NCBI RefSeq assembly: GCF_020177575.1
Contig: NZ_JAHTBK010000001.1
Span: 1,671,875-1,735,874 of the forward strand
Length of the DNA: 64,000 bases
Direction of reading: 5' to 3'
From: Hasllibacter sp. MH4015
Lineage (GTDB): Bacteria > Pseudomonadota > Alphaproteobacteria > Rhodobacterales > Rhodobacteraceae
Each line of letters starts with the position of its first letter. Within the stretch, counting starts at the first letter, position 1. The position numbers and the translations under genes are program-made. The notes under the pieces are model-generated. The model had not been told where the DNA came from. It saw only the letters and a program-made list of their open reading frames with translations, and did not search any database. Below are positions 17,108 through 27,378 of this stretch, piece after piece.

Positions 17108-19981
17108 CTATTCTGCCGCGTGCTTCTTGGCCGGGTTCAACATCGGCTTGAGATACCGCCCGGTATGGCTTTCGGCCACCTCCGCCACCTCTTCCGGCGT
17201 CCCCTCCGCCACGATCCGCCCGCCGCCATCGCCGCCCTCGGGGCCGATGTCGATCAGGTGATCGGCGGTCTTGATGACGTCGAGGTTGTGTTCGATCACC
17301 ACCACCGAATTGCCCTGATCCACCAATTCGTGCAGCACTTCCAGAAGCTTGCGCACATCCTCGAAATGCAGGCCCGTGGTGGGCTCATCAAGGATATAGA
17401 GCGTCCGCCCCGTCGACCGTTTCGCCAGCTCCTTCGACAGCTTTACCCGCTGCGCCTCACCGCCCGAAAGCGTCGTGGCCTGCTGACCCACCTTGATATA
17501 GCCCAGGCCAACACGCATCAGCGCGTCCATCTTTTCCCGGATACTCGGCACCGCCTTGAAGAAGGTCTGAGCATCTTCAACCGTCATATCAAGAACGTCC
17601 GCTATACTCTTGCCCTTGAACTGAATTTCCAAGGTCTCACGGTTATAGCGCGCGCCCTTGCAGGTCTCGCATTGGACGTAGACATCGGGCAGGAAATGCA
17701 TCTCGATCTTGATGACACCGTCGCCCTGACAGGCCTCGCACCGCCCGCCCTTCACGTTGAAGCTGAACCGCCCCGGCTTGTAGCCGCGCGCCTTCGCCTC
17801 GGGCAGACCGGCGAACCAATCGCGAATGGGCGTGAAGGCGCCCGTATAGGTGGCCGGGTTCGACCGCGGCGTCCGCCCGATGGGCCGCTGGTCGATGTCG
17901 ATCACCTTGTCGAGGTGTTCCAGCCCCTTGATCGTCTCGCACGGCGCAGGCGTCTGCCGCGCCCCGTTCAGCTTCATGGAGGCGGTCTTGAACAGCGTCT
18001 CGATAGTCAGCGTCGACTTGCCGCCGCCCGACACGCCCGTCACGCAGACGAATTTGCCTAGCGGAAAATCAGCGGTGACGGATTGCAGATTGTTGCCCGT
18101 GGCCTTCACCACGCTCAGCTTCTTCTTGTTGCCCTTCCGCCGCGTCGCGGGCACCGAGATCTCGCGCCGCCCCGCAAGGTAATCCCCGGTGACGGAGCCT
18201 TTGGTGGCGATGATCTGGTCCACGCTGCCCTGGGCCACGATCTCCCCGCCATGGACACCCGCGCCGGGACCGATATCGAAGACGTAATCCGCCTCCCTTA
18301 TCGCTTCCTCGTCATGTTCCACGACGATCACGGTATTGCCCTGATCGCGCAGGTTTTTCAGCGTCGTCAGCAGCCGGTCGTTATCGCGCTGGTGCAAGCC
18401 GATGGACGGCTCATCGAGCACGTAAAGCACCCCCGTCAGGCCCGAGCCGATCTGGCTCGCCAACCGAATCCGCTGGCTCTCGCCGCCCGACAGCGTTCCG
18501 GCATTCCGGCTCAGCGCCAGGTATTGCAGACCGACATTGTTCAGGAACCCAAGCCGCTCCCGGATTTCCTTCAGGATCGCCCGGGCAATCTCGTTTCTTT
18601 GCGCGGTCAGCGCGTCCGGGACAGTGTCGATCCACTCCAACGCCTCGGCAATCGACATCTGCACCACCTGCCCCACGTGGCGCAGATCGCCCGCCTTGCC
18701 GATCTTCACCGCCAGCGCCTCCGCCCTCAGGCGATAGCCATGGCAGGTCCCGCAGGGGCGGTTGTTCTGGAACCGCTCGAACTCCTCCCGGATCCAGGCT
18801 GAATCCGTTTCCCGATACCGGCGCTCCATGTTGGGGATCACGCCTTCAAACGTGCGCTCCACCTGGTAGACGCGCCCACCCTCGTCGTAGCGGAACTTGA
18901 TCTCGTCCTCGCCCGACCCGCGCAAAAAGACCTGCTGAATGTCCTCCGGCAGCTTTTTCCACGGCGTCTTCGCGTCGAACCCGTAATGCTTTGCAATCGC
19001 CTCGATGGTCTGGACGAAATAGGGGCTCTTCCCCTTCCGCCACGGCGCAATCGCCCCGTCTTCCAGCGACAGCGTGACATCCGGCACCATCAGGCCGGGA
19101 TCGAAGTAAAGCTCCTGCCCCAGACCGTCGCAGGACGGGCAGGCCCCGAACGGCGCATTGAACGAAAACAGGCGTGGCTCAATCTCGGGGATGGTGAAGC
19201 CGCTTTCCGGGCAGGCGAAATTCTCCGAGAATGTGAAGCGCTCCGGCTCCCCCTCCTTCGGGGCGGTTTCAAGGATCGCAATGCCATCGGCCAGGTCCAG
19301 CGCCGTGCGGAACGAATCCGCCAGCCGCGTTTCCGTCCCCTCACGCACCACGATCCGGTCCACCACCACGTCGATGTCGTGGCGAAATTTCTTGTCCAGT
19401 GTCGGCGGGTTGTCCAGATCGTGGAAGTCGCCATCCACCTTCACCCGCTGAAACCCCTGCTTGCGCAGCTCCAGGAACTCCTTGCGGTACTCTCCCTTCC
19501 GGTCCCGCACGATGGGCGCGAGCAGATAGGCGCGCGTACCCTCCTCCATCGCCATGACGCGATCGACCATATCCTGCACCTGCTGTGCTTCAATGGGCTT
19601 GCCGGTGGCGGGGGAATAGGGTGTGCCGACACGGGCATAAAGCAGGCGCAGGTAATCGTAGATCTCCGTCACCGTGCCGACGGTGGAGCGCGGGTTTTTC
19701 GACGTCGTCTTCTGTTCGATGGAGATTGCGGGCGACAGACCCGAAATGTGATCGACGTCAGGTTTCTCCATCATATCAAGGAATTGGCGCGCATAGGCCG
19801 ACAGCGACTCCACGTATCGCCGCTGCCCCTCGGCATAGATCGTGTCGAACGCCAAGGACGACTTGCCCGATCCCGACAGGCCCGTGACGACCACAAGCTG
19901 ATCGCGCGGAATATCCAGGTCGATATTCTTCAGATTGTGCTCGCGCGCACCGCGCACTTCGATCTGCTTCAGCTCTGGCAT
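17108..19981 (-). CDS. uvrA: Excinuclease ABC subunit A
   Basis: A 957-residue UvrA, the damage-recognition ATPase of nucleotide excision repair. Both ABC modules are complete: Walker [15 protein letters not shown] near the N-terminus and [10 protein letters not shown] in the second half, with signature sequences [12 protein letters not shown] and [12 protein letters not shown]. Zinc-finger cysteines are visible in [20 protein letters not shown], and [14 protein letters not shown]. The start [18 protein letters not shown] at 19981 aligns with known UvrA proteins; an ATG at 19993 adds four residues. A LexA-type box lies 66 bases upstream, so SOS control is likely. Confidence 0.97.
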   Translation of the reverse strand: MPELKQIEVRGAREHNLKNIDLDIPRDQLVVVTGLSGSGKSSLAFDTIYAEGQRRYVESLSAYARQFLDMMEKPDVDHISGLSPAISIEQKTTSKNPRSTVGTVTEIYDYLRLLYARVGTPYSPATGKPIEAQQVQDMVDRVMAMEEGTRAYLLAPIVRDRKGEYRKEFLELRKQGFQRVKVDGDFHDLDNPPTLDKKFRHDIDVVVDRIVVREGTETRLADSFRTALDLADGIAILETAPKEGEPERFTFSENFACPESGFTIPEIEPRLFSFNAPFGACPSCDGLGQELYFDPGLMVPDVTLSLEDGAIAPWRKGKSPYFVQTIEAIAKHYGFDAKTPWKKLPEDIQQVFLRGSGEDEIKFRYDEGGRVYQVERTFEGVIPNMERRYRETDSAWIREEFERFQNNRPCGTCHGYRLRAEALAVKIGKAGDLRHVGQVVQMSIAEALEWIDTVPDALTAQRNEIARAILKEIRERLGFLNNVGLQYLALSRNAGTLSGGESQRIRLASQIGSGLTGVLYVLDEPSIGLHQRDNDRLLTTLKNLRDQGNTVIVVEHDEEAIREADYVFDIGPGAGVHGGEIVAQGSVDQIIATKGSVTGDYLAGRREISVPATRRKGNKKKLSVVKATGNNLQSVTADFPLGKFVCVTGVSGGGKSTLTIETLFKTASMKLNGARQTPAPCETIKGLEHLDKVIDIDQRPIGRTPRSNPATYTGAFTPIRDWFAGLPEAKARGYKPGRFSFNVKGGRCEACQGDGVIKIEMHFLPDVYVQCETCKGARYNRETLEIQFKGKSIADVLDMTVEDAQTFFKAVPSIREKMDALMRVGLGYIKVGQQATTLSGGEAQRVKLSKELAKRSTGRTLYILDEPTTGLHFEDVRKLLEVLHELVDQGNSVVVIEHNLDVIKTADHLIDIGPEGGDGGGRIVAEGTPEEVAEVAESHTGRYLKPMLNPAKKHAAE

Positions 19982-20047
19982 CAAGGCCCCCATTAACCGT
20001 CGCGTAACACATAGGGGAGTGCGCCCGAGTCTCCAACCGAAAATGAA

Positions 20048-20062
20048 GAACGTTTCAGGAAC
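20048..20062 (-). promoter_or_regulatory. LexA (SOS) box upstream of uvrA
   Basis: GAACGTTTCAGGAAC, read on the gene strand as GTTC-N7-GTTC, matches the alphaproteobacterial LexA box exactly. Its near edge is 66 bases upstream of the uvrA start, and it overlaps the stop codon (20055-20057) of the upstream MFS gene. uvrA of Rhodobacter is known to be LexA-controlled through this motif type. Confidence 0.75.
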
Positions 20063-21161
20063 GCGCGGCGCGATAGGCCAGCCCTGTCAGGCACGCGGCA
20101 CCAAGGCAGACGACAATCGCCACGGGCAGATACGCCCCCTGCCCCAGGGCCGCCAGAACGGGCGTTCCCGTGAAGGTCCCGATATTGCCAAGCTGTGCGA
20201 GCGCGCCGTTTGACAGCGCCCGGTCGTCATCGGCGTCGTTCAACCAAGGCACAGCGGCAAAGCCCGCGCCCGCCACGATCCCGCTGACGCCCATGGCAAG
20301 GATCAGGACATAGGGCGCGAGCATCCCGGCGATCATCGTAAGCGCGAATAGTGCGGCCATGGCGATGAAGGTCGTCCAGACCAGCGTGCCGGGCGCGATC
20401 CACCGGGCAAGCACACCGGCGGCGAACGATCCCACGATGCCCGCAAGCGGCAGGACCGGGGCAAGCCAAAGGGCATCCAGCGCGGCGGGCAGGAACGTGA
20501 TCAGGGCAAGGAACAGCATCGCGTAAATGCCGTGGCCCAGCCCCGGCGCGAACAGGCGCGGCGTGGTGTAGATCATCACATGGTCCGACAGACGCGGCAG
20601 CGGGCGGCGCGCAACCGTCACGCCCCGCGGCAAGATCGCCCACAGCACGCCCAGCATGATCGCCGCACACAGGGCATGCCCGCCATAGGCCAGCCGCAGG
20701 TCATCCCCGATCAGAAGGGCCGCCAGCGCGAAACCCACCCCGAAGAAGGTGGCCCAAAGGCCCATGACCATCGCCCGGTCCCTCGGCGCGGCCAGCCCCG
20801 CCATCAGGGTCGGCACCGCCACAACAAGCACCAGATGGCCCGCCCCCTCGACCACGCGCAGGGCCATGAAACCGGGGAACGGCGGCAAGATCGCCTGCGC
20901 CGCGCCCACAAGGGCAGAGGCACCAAGCGCCCAAAGGATCGCGCGGCGTGGGCCGAAGCTGGCCGTTATCCCGCCCGCCATCGCGCCGAACAAGATGCCT
21001 ATGACTGCAACGCCGGACACTGCGAAGGCCACCGGCCAGCCCGGATAGACCTGTGCCAACCCCTCCAGCGTCAGCGAGACCTTGGTGAACTGCGCCCCCG
21101 CGATCAGGCCGGTCAGGTACAGCGCCGCGATCAACGGCCAAGGGGTGCGGGTCGCGGGCAT
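20055..21161 (-). CDS. Major facilitator superfamily transporter
   Basis: A 368-residue MFS carrier with about eleven or twelve hydrophobic helices. The conserved loop 2-3 region is recognisable as [20 protein letters not shown]. The ATG at 21161 ([16 protein letters not shown]) begins directly before the first helix; the much longer open frame upstream is antisense to the VWA gene and is not coding. Substrate is not predictable. The gene reads toward uvrA, and the uvrA LexA box lies across its stop codon. Confidence 0.85.
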   Translation of the reverse strand: MPATRTPWPLIAALYLTGLIAGAQFTKVSLTLEGLAQVYPGWPVAFAVSGVAVIGILFGAMAGGITASFGPRRAILWALGASALVGAAQAILPPFPGFMALRVVEGAGHLVLVVAVPTLMAGLAAPRDRAMVMGLWATFFGVGFALAALLIGDDLRLAYGGHALCAAIMLGVLWAILPRGVTVARRPLPRLSDHVMIYTTPRLFAPGLGHGIYAMLFLALITFLPAALDALWLAPVLPLAGIVGSFAAGVLARWIAPGTLVWTTFIAMAALFALTMIAGMLAPYVLILAMGVSGIVAGAGFAAVPWLNDADDDRALSNGALAQLGNIGTFTGTPVLAALGQGAYLPVAIVVCLGAACLTGLAYRAARS

Positions 21162-21320
21162 GGCGCAGGCATGATCTGTTTCAATCTGGGCGTCAAGCGC
21201 GGGGGTGCGACGGGGGAAAAGGCGGGAAATCCGGCCCTTTGCGCAAAGTCCGGAACACGTTACCGTGACATCCAAAGATCGGATTCTGTCCGGTTGCTGC
21301 CCCTTTTTGACTTCAGACGG

Positions 21321-24300
21321 ATGATTATGATGCGCGCTTTTTTTCTCGCCCTTTTCACGATTTTGATGCTTCCCCTGGCCGCTTTGGCCCAATCCACCGA
21401 CCGCCCGAACACGATCCTCGTGCTTGACGGGTCGGGCTCCATGTGGGGGCAGATCGACGGGGTGAACAAGATCGTCATCGCGCGCAACGTGATCCGCGAC
21501 ATGCTGGCAGATATGGCCGATGACGTATCGCTTGGCCTGACCGTCTATGGCCACCGCGAACGGGGAAGCTGCGGCGATATCGAGACGATTGTCGAACCTG
21601 CGCCATTCACCCAGGACCGTATTCTGGACGCCGTGAATTCCATCAATCCCCGCGGCCGTACGCCCATGACCGATGCCGTGATCGCCGCCGCGCAATCGTT
21701 GCGCCACACCGAAGAAGCCGCGACCGTCATCCTCGTCTCGGACGGGATCGAGAACTGCAATCCCGACCCCTGCGCCATCGCCACCGAGTTGGAGCAATCG
21801 GGCGTTGCTTTCACCGCCCACGTGATCGGCTTCGACGTCGCCTCCGAGCCGGAGGCGCGCGCGCAGATGCAGTGCATCGCCGACAATACCGGCGGACAAT
21901 TCCTGACCGCCGACAACGCCGCCGAGCTGTCCGCCGCGCTGGAACAGGTGGTCGAGGCCGCCCTGCCCACGCCGATGCGGATCGAGGCGCAAGTGATGCC
22001 GCAAGGCACGCTGCCGACGCGGCCCGTGACGTGGCTTCTGACCGGGGCGGACGGCGATGTCATCTCCTCCGGGATCGAGGCGCCCGCCATCGACGTGCAG
22101 CTTTTCCCCGGCCGCTACCTCGTGCAGGCCACCCGCGTCGAACCGGACGGCCCGCAAACCTATCAGACGTCCTTCGACGTGATCCAGGACCGCTCGGACC
22201 TGATCGTGGTGGCCATGCCCCCGATCATCGAGACGAGCCAGGTGACCTTCACCGCGCGGGTGGAGCCGGAGATGAGTGTCCCGGCCTCCCCCCTCAACTG
22301 GACGCTGTCCGACGATGCGGGCACCGTTCTTCTGGGCCCCGTCGCAGCGCCCGGTGGCAATGTCGCCCTTCTGCCCGGCGATTATCTCCTGACCGTTGAG
22401 CGTGTGAACCAGGGCACCACGCACGAGGCCCGCTTCACCGTGGAGCCGAACCAGCCGCGGGAGGTCGTGATCCCCCTGCCCGCCATTTCGGTCGATGTGA
22501 ATTTCATCGCACGGATCGGCAGCGTCAGCGGCCTGCCCGTGACCGACCCCGTGATCTGGGAGGTCACACCGCTTGATCCCGCGCCCGAAATCGCGACTAC
22601 AAACCCGGCCAGCGTCGCACTCAGCCGGGGCGCCTATCGCGTCACCGCCTACTGGACCGCACAGGAGGTCGAGGTCAGCACCGATTTCGTGATCGTCGAT
22701 CAACCGCGCGAAATTGTGGTGGTCTTCGACGAACCCATCCCCCAGGCCTCGATCACCACGGTCGCACAGGCCCGCGCAGGCGACACGATCGAGGTCGCCT
22801 GGACCGGCCCCGGCGGCAACAGCGACTGGCTGGGTTTCTTCGAGCCGTCGAATACCGGCAACCACGGCCACCAGGCGGGCTCGACCGTCCGCATCAACCA
22901 GGGCAACCCGCTGCAAATGCGCGTCGCCCCGATCCCCGGCACCTATGAACTGCGCTACATCGACGCCGAAAACGGCCGCCGCGTGCTCGCCCGCGTTCCG
23001 TTCGAGGTTCTGCCCCAGCCCGCATCGGTCCAGACCGTGACGGGTGTGGCCGGAAGCCAGGCGACCGTCGAATGGACCGGCCCCAATTTCGAGGGTGACT
23101 GGCTCGGCTTCTTCCCCGTCGACAACACGGCCAACCACGGGCACCAGTCACTGTCCTCGGTGCGCCTGGACGGGACGACGTCACCCGCCACGCTCAACTA
23201 CCCGGCCGAGGCCGGAACTTACGAGCTACGGTATGTCATGGCGCTGGGTCGCACGACGCTCGCCAGCCAGACCGTGGAAGTGACCGAAGTGCAGGCCACG
23301 CTCACCACCTCCCCCACGGGAACAGCCGGCGCACAGGCCGAGGTCGGCTGGACCGGCCCCGCATACGATAGTGACTGGATCGGCTTCATCAGCCCGGACA
23401 ATACGTCCAACCACAGCTATGAGTTCGCAACCCGCGTCGCCGTGGCAAGCGGCAACCCCGTGCGGCTCAACTACCCCGCCGCGCCAGGCACTTACGAGCT
23501 CCGGTATGTCCAAGCCCAGGGCCGTCAGGTGCTGGCCCGCATGACCGTGGTGGTCGGTGAGGTCGAGGCGTCCCTGACCACCTCCCCCACGGGAACGGCA
23601 GGCGCGCAGGCTGAGGTCGGTTGGACTGGCCCCGCTTATGACAACGACTGGATCGGATTCATCAACCCCGATAACACCTCCAACCACAGCTACGACTTCG
23701 CGACGCGCGTCGCCGTCAGCAGTGGCAACCCGGTGCGTCTGAACTATCCCGCTGCCGCCGGAACCTACGAACTCCGGTACGTCCAAGCCCAAGGCCGTCA
23801 GGTCCTCGCCCGCATGACCGTCGTGGTCGGAGAGGTCGAGGCATCCCTCACAACCTCCCCCACCGGCATAGCTGGCGCACAAGCCGAGGTTGGCTGGACC
23901 GGCCCCGCCTACGACAACGACTGGATCGGGTTCATCAACCCCGATAACACCTCCAACCACAGCTACGATTTCGCCACGCGCGTGGCGGTCAGCAGCGGCA
24001 ACCCGGTGCGGCTCAATTACCCCGCCGCTCCCGGCACCTACGAACTCCGGTACGTCCAAGCCCAGGGCCGTCAGGTCCTCGCCCGCATGACCGTGGTGGT
24101 CGGAGAGGTCGAGGCGTCCCTCACAACCTCCCCCACCGGCACCGCTGGCGCACAGGCGGAGGTTGGCTGGACCGGCCCCGCCTATGACAACGATTGGATC
24201 GGGTTCATCAACCCCGAGAATACCTCCAACCACAGCTACGATTTCGCCACGCGCGTCGCCGTCAGCAGTGGCAACCCGGTGCGTCTGAACTACCCCGCTG

Positions 24301-25721
24301 CCGCCGGAACCTACGAGCTCCGGTATGTTCAGGCCCAAGGCCGACAGGTCCTCGCCCGCATGACCGTGGTGGTCGGTGAGGTCGAGGCGTCGCTGACGAC
24401 ATCGCCGACGGGTGAGGTCGGCCAGACCGCCGAGATCGGATGGACAGGCCCCGCATATGACGGCGACTGGATCGGGTTCATCAATCCGGACGACACATCG
24501 AACCACAGCTATGACTTTGCCAGCCGCGTGGCCGTCAATACAGGCAACCCGGTGCAGCTTGCCTATCCCAATGCGCCCGGCACGTACGAGCTGCGCTACA
24601 TCCAGGCGCAAGGCCGTCAGGTGCTGGCGCGGATGAACGTTGTGGTGGAGGAAGCAGAAGCCTCCCTCACCGTCCCGCAAAGTGTGGAAGCCGGATCGAC
24701 CATCGAAGTGACTTGGACCGGGCCGAACGCCCCGCGCGATTACATCGGCATCGGGCCTGCCGGGGCCACGGGTGGTGGGCAATGGCAAAACTATTCCCGC
24801 ACCAGCGATGGCAACCCGCTGCGCCTTCTGATGCCGCCAGAGCCCGGGGAATACGTGATCCAGTATTTCCTCAATCAGGGCAACCGGTCGCTGGTCAGCG
24901 TGCCCGTCACCGTGACGGCGGTTGAAGCGGGTCTGACCGCGCCCTCCAGCGCGATTGCCGGTGAAACGATCGAGGTCGGTTGGACCGGCCCCGATCAAGC
25001 GAACGATTACATCGCAATCGGTCGCGTCGGGGCGACCGGCGGGGGCCAGTGGGAGAACTACACCCGCACGAATGCTGGCAACCCGTCCAGCCTGCTCGTT
25101 CCCGCCACGCCGGGGGATTACGTGATCCAGTATTTCCTCAACCAGGGCAACACGTCGCTCGCCACGTTCCCGCTCACCGTGCTGCCGGTGGAGGCAAGCG
25201 TGACCGCGCCCGCCAGTGCCGTGGCCGGTGAAACGATCGAGGTCGGCTGGACCGGGCCCGATTACGTCAACGACTATATCGGCATCGGACTGGTCGGGGC
25301 CACCGGCGGCGGCCAATGGCAGGCCTATTCCCGCACGTCCAGCGGCAACCCGGTGCAACTTCGCGTCCCCGTCGCCCCCGGCACCTACGAGATCCGGTAT
25401 TTCGTGAACCAGGACAATACCGAGGTCGCGATCACGACCATCGAAGTAACCGAGGTTCAGGCCATCGTGACCGCGCCCGAAACCGCCGCCGCGGGGTCAT
25501 CCATCGAGGTGGGCTGGGTCGGACCGGATTACGACAACGATTTCATCGGGATCGGACCGGCCGGCGCGACCGGTGGCGGCCAATGGCAAAGCTATCAGCG
25601 CACGTCGCAGGGCAATCCCGTGACCTTGGCCGTGCCGTCCGAGCCCGGCTCTTACCTGATCCAGTATTTCCTGAACCAAGGGAACACGCCCATCGGCTCC
25701 GTGCCGATCACCGTGCAGTAG
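21321..25721 (+). CDS. Giant secreted VWA-domain protein with eleven tandem repeats
   Basis: A 1466-residue exported protein. Signal peptide at residues 1-25 (RAFFLALFTILMLPLAALAQ region). VWA domain at about 28-220 with an intact MIDAS: DGSGS in TILVLDGSGSMWG, Thr in RGRTPMTDA, Asp in VSDGIENCN. Three Ig-like linker modules follow (about 220-474), then seven class-A and four class-B repeats of 89-92 residues to the end. Class A carries WTGP, DWIGF and GTYELRY; class B carries WTGP, DYIGIG and GATGGGQW. No anchor or sorting motif is visible at the C-terminus. It is probably a periplasmic or surface protein binding partners through metal-dependent VWA contacts; function unknown. ATG 21321 and in-frame ATGs at 21327 and 21330 are all possible starts. 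Confidence 0.85.
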   Translation: MIMMRAFFLALFTILMLPLAALAQSTDRPNTILVLDGSGSMWGQIDGVNKIVIARNVIRDMLADMADDVSLGLTVYGHRERGSCGDIETIVEPAPFTQDRILDAVNSINPRGRTPMTDAVIAAAQSLRHTEEAATVILVSDGIENCNPDPCAIATELEQSGVAFTAHVIGFDVASEPEARAQMQCIADNTGGQFLTADNAAELSAALEQVVEAALPTPMRIEAQVMPQGTLPTRPVTWLLTGADGDVISSGIEAPAIDVQLFPGRYLVQATRVEPDGPQTYQTSFDVIQDRSDLIVVAMPPIIETSQVTFTARVEPEMSVPASPLNWTLSDDAGTVLLGPVAAPGGNVALLPGDYLLTVERVNQGTTHEARFTVEPNQPREVVIPLPAISVDVNFIARIGSVSGLPVTDPVIWEVTPLDPAPEIATTNPASVALSRGAYRVTAYWTAQEVEVSTDFVIVDQPREIVVVFDEPIPQASITTVAQARAGDTIEVAWTGPGGNSDWLGFFEPSNTGNHGHQAGSTVRINQGNPLQMRVAPIPGTYELRYIDAENGRRVLARVPFEVLPQPASVQTVTGVAGSQATVEWTGPNFEGDWLGFFPVDNTANHGHQSLSSVRLDGTTSPATLNYPAEAGTYELRYVMALGRTTLASQTVEVTEVQATLTTSPTGTAGAQAEVGWTGPAYDSDWIGFISPDNTSNHSYEFATRVAVASGNPVRLNYPAAPGTYELRYVQAQGRQVLARMTVVVGEVEASLTTSPTGTAGAQAEVGWTGPAYDNDWIGFINPDNTSNHSYDFATRVAVSSGNPVRLNYPAAAGTYELRYVQAQGRQVLARMTVVVGEVEASLTTSPTGIAGAQAEVGWTGPAYDNDWIGFINPDNTSNHSYDFATRVAVSSGNPVRLNYPAAPGTYELRYVQAQGRQVLARMTVVVGEVEASLTTSPTGTAGAQAEVGWTGPAYDNDWIGFINPENTSNHSYDFATRVAVSSGNPVRLNYPAAAGTYELRYVQAQGRQVLARMTVVVGEVEASLTTSPTGEVGQTAEIGWTGPAYDGDWIGFINPDDTSNHSYDFASRVAVNTGNPVQLAYPNAPGTYELRYIQAQGRQVLARMNVVVEEAEASLTVPQSVEAGSTIEVTWTGPNAPRDYIGIGPAGATGGGQWQNYSRTSDGNPLRLLMPPEPGEYVIQYFLNQGNRSLVSVPVTVTAVEAGLTAPSSAIAGETIEVGWTGPDQANDYIAIGRVGATGGGQWENYTRTNAGNPSSLLVPATPGDYVIQYFLNQGNTSLATFPLTVLPVEASVTAPASAVAGETIEVGWTGPDYVNDYIGIGLVGATGGGQWQAYSRTSSGNPVQLRVPVAPGTYEIRYFVNQDNTEVAITTIEVTEVQAIVTAPETAAAGSSIEVGWVGPDYDNDFIGIGPAGATGGGQWQSYQRTSQGNPVTLAVPSEPGSYLIQYFLNQGNTPIGSVPITVQ
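22743..25721 (+). repeat. Tandem in-frame repeat array inside the VWA gene (7 class-A + 4 class-B units)
   Basis: Unit starts: A1 22743, A2 23019, A3 23289, A4 23562, A5 23835, A6 24108, A7 24381, B1 24654, B2 24921, B3 25188, B4 25455. A3-A7 are exactly 273 bases apart; B1-B4 exactly 267. A4, A5 and A6 differ by only one to three residues but by about thirty silent bases (A4 versus A5). A6 looks mosaic: its first half matches A5 and its second half matches A4. Confidence 0.92.
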
Positions 25722-25740
25722 GAGCTGCTCGAAGCAAAAG

Positions 25741-25771
25741 GGGGCGCCGCATTCCGCGCGGCGCCCCTTTT
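25741..25771. terminator. Bidirectional Rho-independent terminator between the VWA gene and lpdA
   Basis: A perfect 10-base stem, GGGGCGCCGC (25741-25750) with GCGGCGCCCC (25758-25767) and a 7-base loop, is flanked by AAAAG on the left and TTTTC on the right. It can therefore terminate both the plus-strand VWA gene and the minus-strand lpdA gene. Confidence 0.88.
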
Positions 25772-25855
25772 CTAATTCTTATACTATAACGCGTTTTTCG
25801 TTATCTATCAGAGGTATGACCCCCCGTATCACGCGTGAAACCGGGCGCGTTTCTC

Positions 25856-27253
25856 TCAGATATGGATCACGCGGTCATAGGCGTCGAGCACGCTCTCATG
25901 CATCATTTCGCTCAGCGTCGGGTGCGGGAAGACGGTCTCCATCAGGTCCTCCTCCGTGGTCTCCAGCTTCTGGCCCACGACATAGCCCTGGATCAGTTCC
26001 GTGACCTCCGCGCCAATCATATGGGCACCCAGAAGCTCTCCGGTTTTCTCGTCGAACACGGTCTTGATCATGCCCTCTGGCTCGCCCAAAGCGATGGCCT
26101 TCCCGTTGCCGATGAACGGGAAGCGTCCGACCTTGACCTTGTAGCCCCTTTCCTTCGCCTTCGCCTCGCTCAACCCGACGGAGGCGACCTGCGGATGGCA
26201 ATAGGTGCAACCGGCAATGCTCTCGGGCTTAATCGGATGGACATTGTTTTTGCCCGCGATCAACTCCGCCACCATGACCCCTTCGTGGGAGGCCTTGTGC
26301 GCCAGCCACGGCGCGCCCGCGATATCGCCGATGGCATAGAGCCCGTCGACGCCGGTGCGGCAAAACTCGTCCGTCACCACGTGGGTCCGGTCGATCTTCA
26401 CGCCGAGCTCTTCCAGGCCGAGGTTTTCGACGTTGCCCACGATCCCGACGGCGGAAATCACCGTGTCGAAATCGTGCTTTTCGACCTTGCCGCCGACCTC
26501 GATATGGGCCGTCACCTTGTCCGCGCTGCGATCCAGCTTCTTGACCATCGCCTTTTGCAGGATCTTCATCCCCTGCTTCTCGAACGACTTCTTGGCGAAG
26601 GCGGAAATCTCCTCGTCCTCCACCGGCAGCACGCGGTCCATGACCTCCACCACCGTCGTGTCGGCCCCCAGCGTGTTGTAGAAGCTGGCGAATTCGATCC
26701 CGATGGCCCCCGACCCGATCACCAGCAGCTTTTTCGGCATATGCGGCGGCGTCAGGGCGGCCTTGTAGGTCCAGACACGCTTGCCATCGGCCTCAAGCCC
26801 CGGCAATTCGCGGGCCCGCGCGCCGGTGGCGAGGATGATATTCTTCGCCGTCAGCTCCTCCGTCCCATTCTCGGTCTTGACCGACACCTTGCCCTTGGCG
26901 GGGATCGTCGCCTCCCCCATGATCGTCGTGACCTTGTTCTTCTTCATCAGATGCGCCACGCCCCCCGAAAGCTGCTTGGCTACCTTGCGGGAGCGGTCGA
27001 CGACCTTGTCGAGGTCATATCCGATGCCATCGGCGCTCAACCCGAATTCCTTCGCCCGGTGCATCAGGTGGAACACTTCCGAGGATCGCAGCATCGCCTT
27101 GGTGGGAATGCAGCCCCAGTTCAGGCAGATCCCGCCCATATGTTCCCGCTCGACAATCGCCGTCTTCAGACCAAGCTGGCTGGCGCGGATCGCGGCGACA
27201 TAGCCGCCGGGGCCTGCGCCGATTACGATTACGTCGAAGTTCTGTGCGGCCAT
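25856..27253 (-). CDS. lpdA: Dihydrolipoyl dehydrogenase (E3)
   Basis: A 465-residue flavoprotein that reoxidises dihydrolipoamide in 2-oxoacid dehydrogenase complexes. FAD-binding GAGPGGYVAAIRA, redox-active disulfide GGICLNWGCIPTKAML, NAD-binding GSGAIGIEFASF, and the active-site HPTLSEMMHE near the C-terminus are all present. The Asn-Trp between the two redox cysteines resembles the pyruvate-dehydrogenase-associated E3 form more than the NVGCIPSKA form usual with 2-oxoglutarate dehydrogenase. ATG 27253 is preceded by AAGGA at about nine bases; the longer start at 27286 is not supported. No E1 or E2 gene is adjacent. Confidence 0.95.
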   Translation of the reverse strand: MAAQNFDVIVIGAGPGGYVAAIRASQLGLKTAIVEREHMGGICLNWGCIPTKAMLRSSEVFHLMHRAKEFGLSADGIGYDLDKVVDRSRKVAKQLSGGVAHLMKKNKVTTIMGEATIPAKGKVSVKTENGTEELTAKNIILATGARARELPGLEADGKRVWTYKAALTPPHMPKKLLVIGSGAIGIEFASFYNTLGADTTVVEVMDRVLPVEDEEISAFAKKSFEKQGMKILQKAMVKKLDRSADKVTAHIEVGGKVEKHDFDTVISAVGIVGNVENLGLEELGVKIDRTHVVTDEFCRTGVDGLYAIGDIAGAPWLAHKASHEGVMVAELIAGKNNVHPIKPESIAGCTYCHPQVASVGLSEAKAKERGYKVKVGRFPFIGNGKAIALGEPEGMIKTVFDEKTGELLGAHMIGAEVTELIQGYVVGQKLETTEEDLMETVFPHPTLSEMMHESVLDAYDRVIHI

Positions 27254-27378
27254 GGGGTCGGTTCCTTCTGGCAAGTCCGGTGTCATTCAGCGTTTGTTCA
27301 ACGTTAAACTATTCTCCGAAGCGCGACAATTGACGCTAGGTCGCAGGCCGGGTTGCAAGCGGCGCATGGGTCAGCGGA

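Noticed and set aside
20532-21320. N-terminal extension of the VWA frame by 263 residues
   Set aside because: It is antisense to the MFS gene, Arg/Gln-rich, and precedes a clear signal peptide at 21321.
21162-23144. Long minus-strand open frame continuing upstream of the MFS gene
   Set aside because: It is antisense to the VWA gene; the protein has His/Gly/Arg-rich shadow composition and the MFS start at 21161 is natural.
23226-25358. 710-codon minus-strand open frame with repeats
   Set aside because: It is the mirror of the VWA repeat array; its repetitiveness comes from the coding strand.
22743-25721. CRISPR-like regular repeats
   Set aside because: Units are 267-273 bases, in frame and coding, without short identical repeats and unique spacers.
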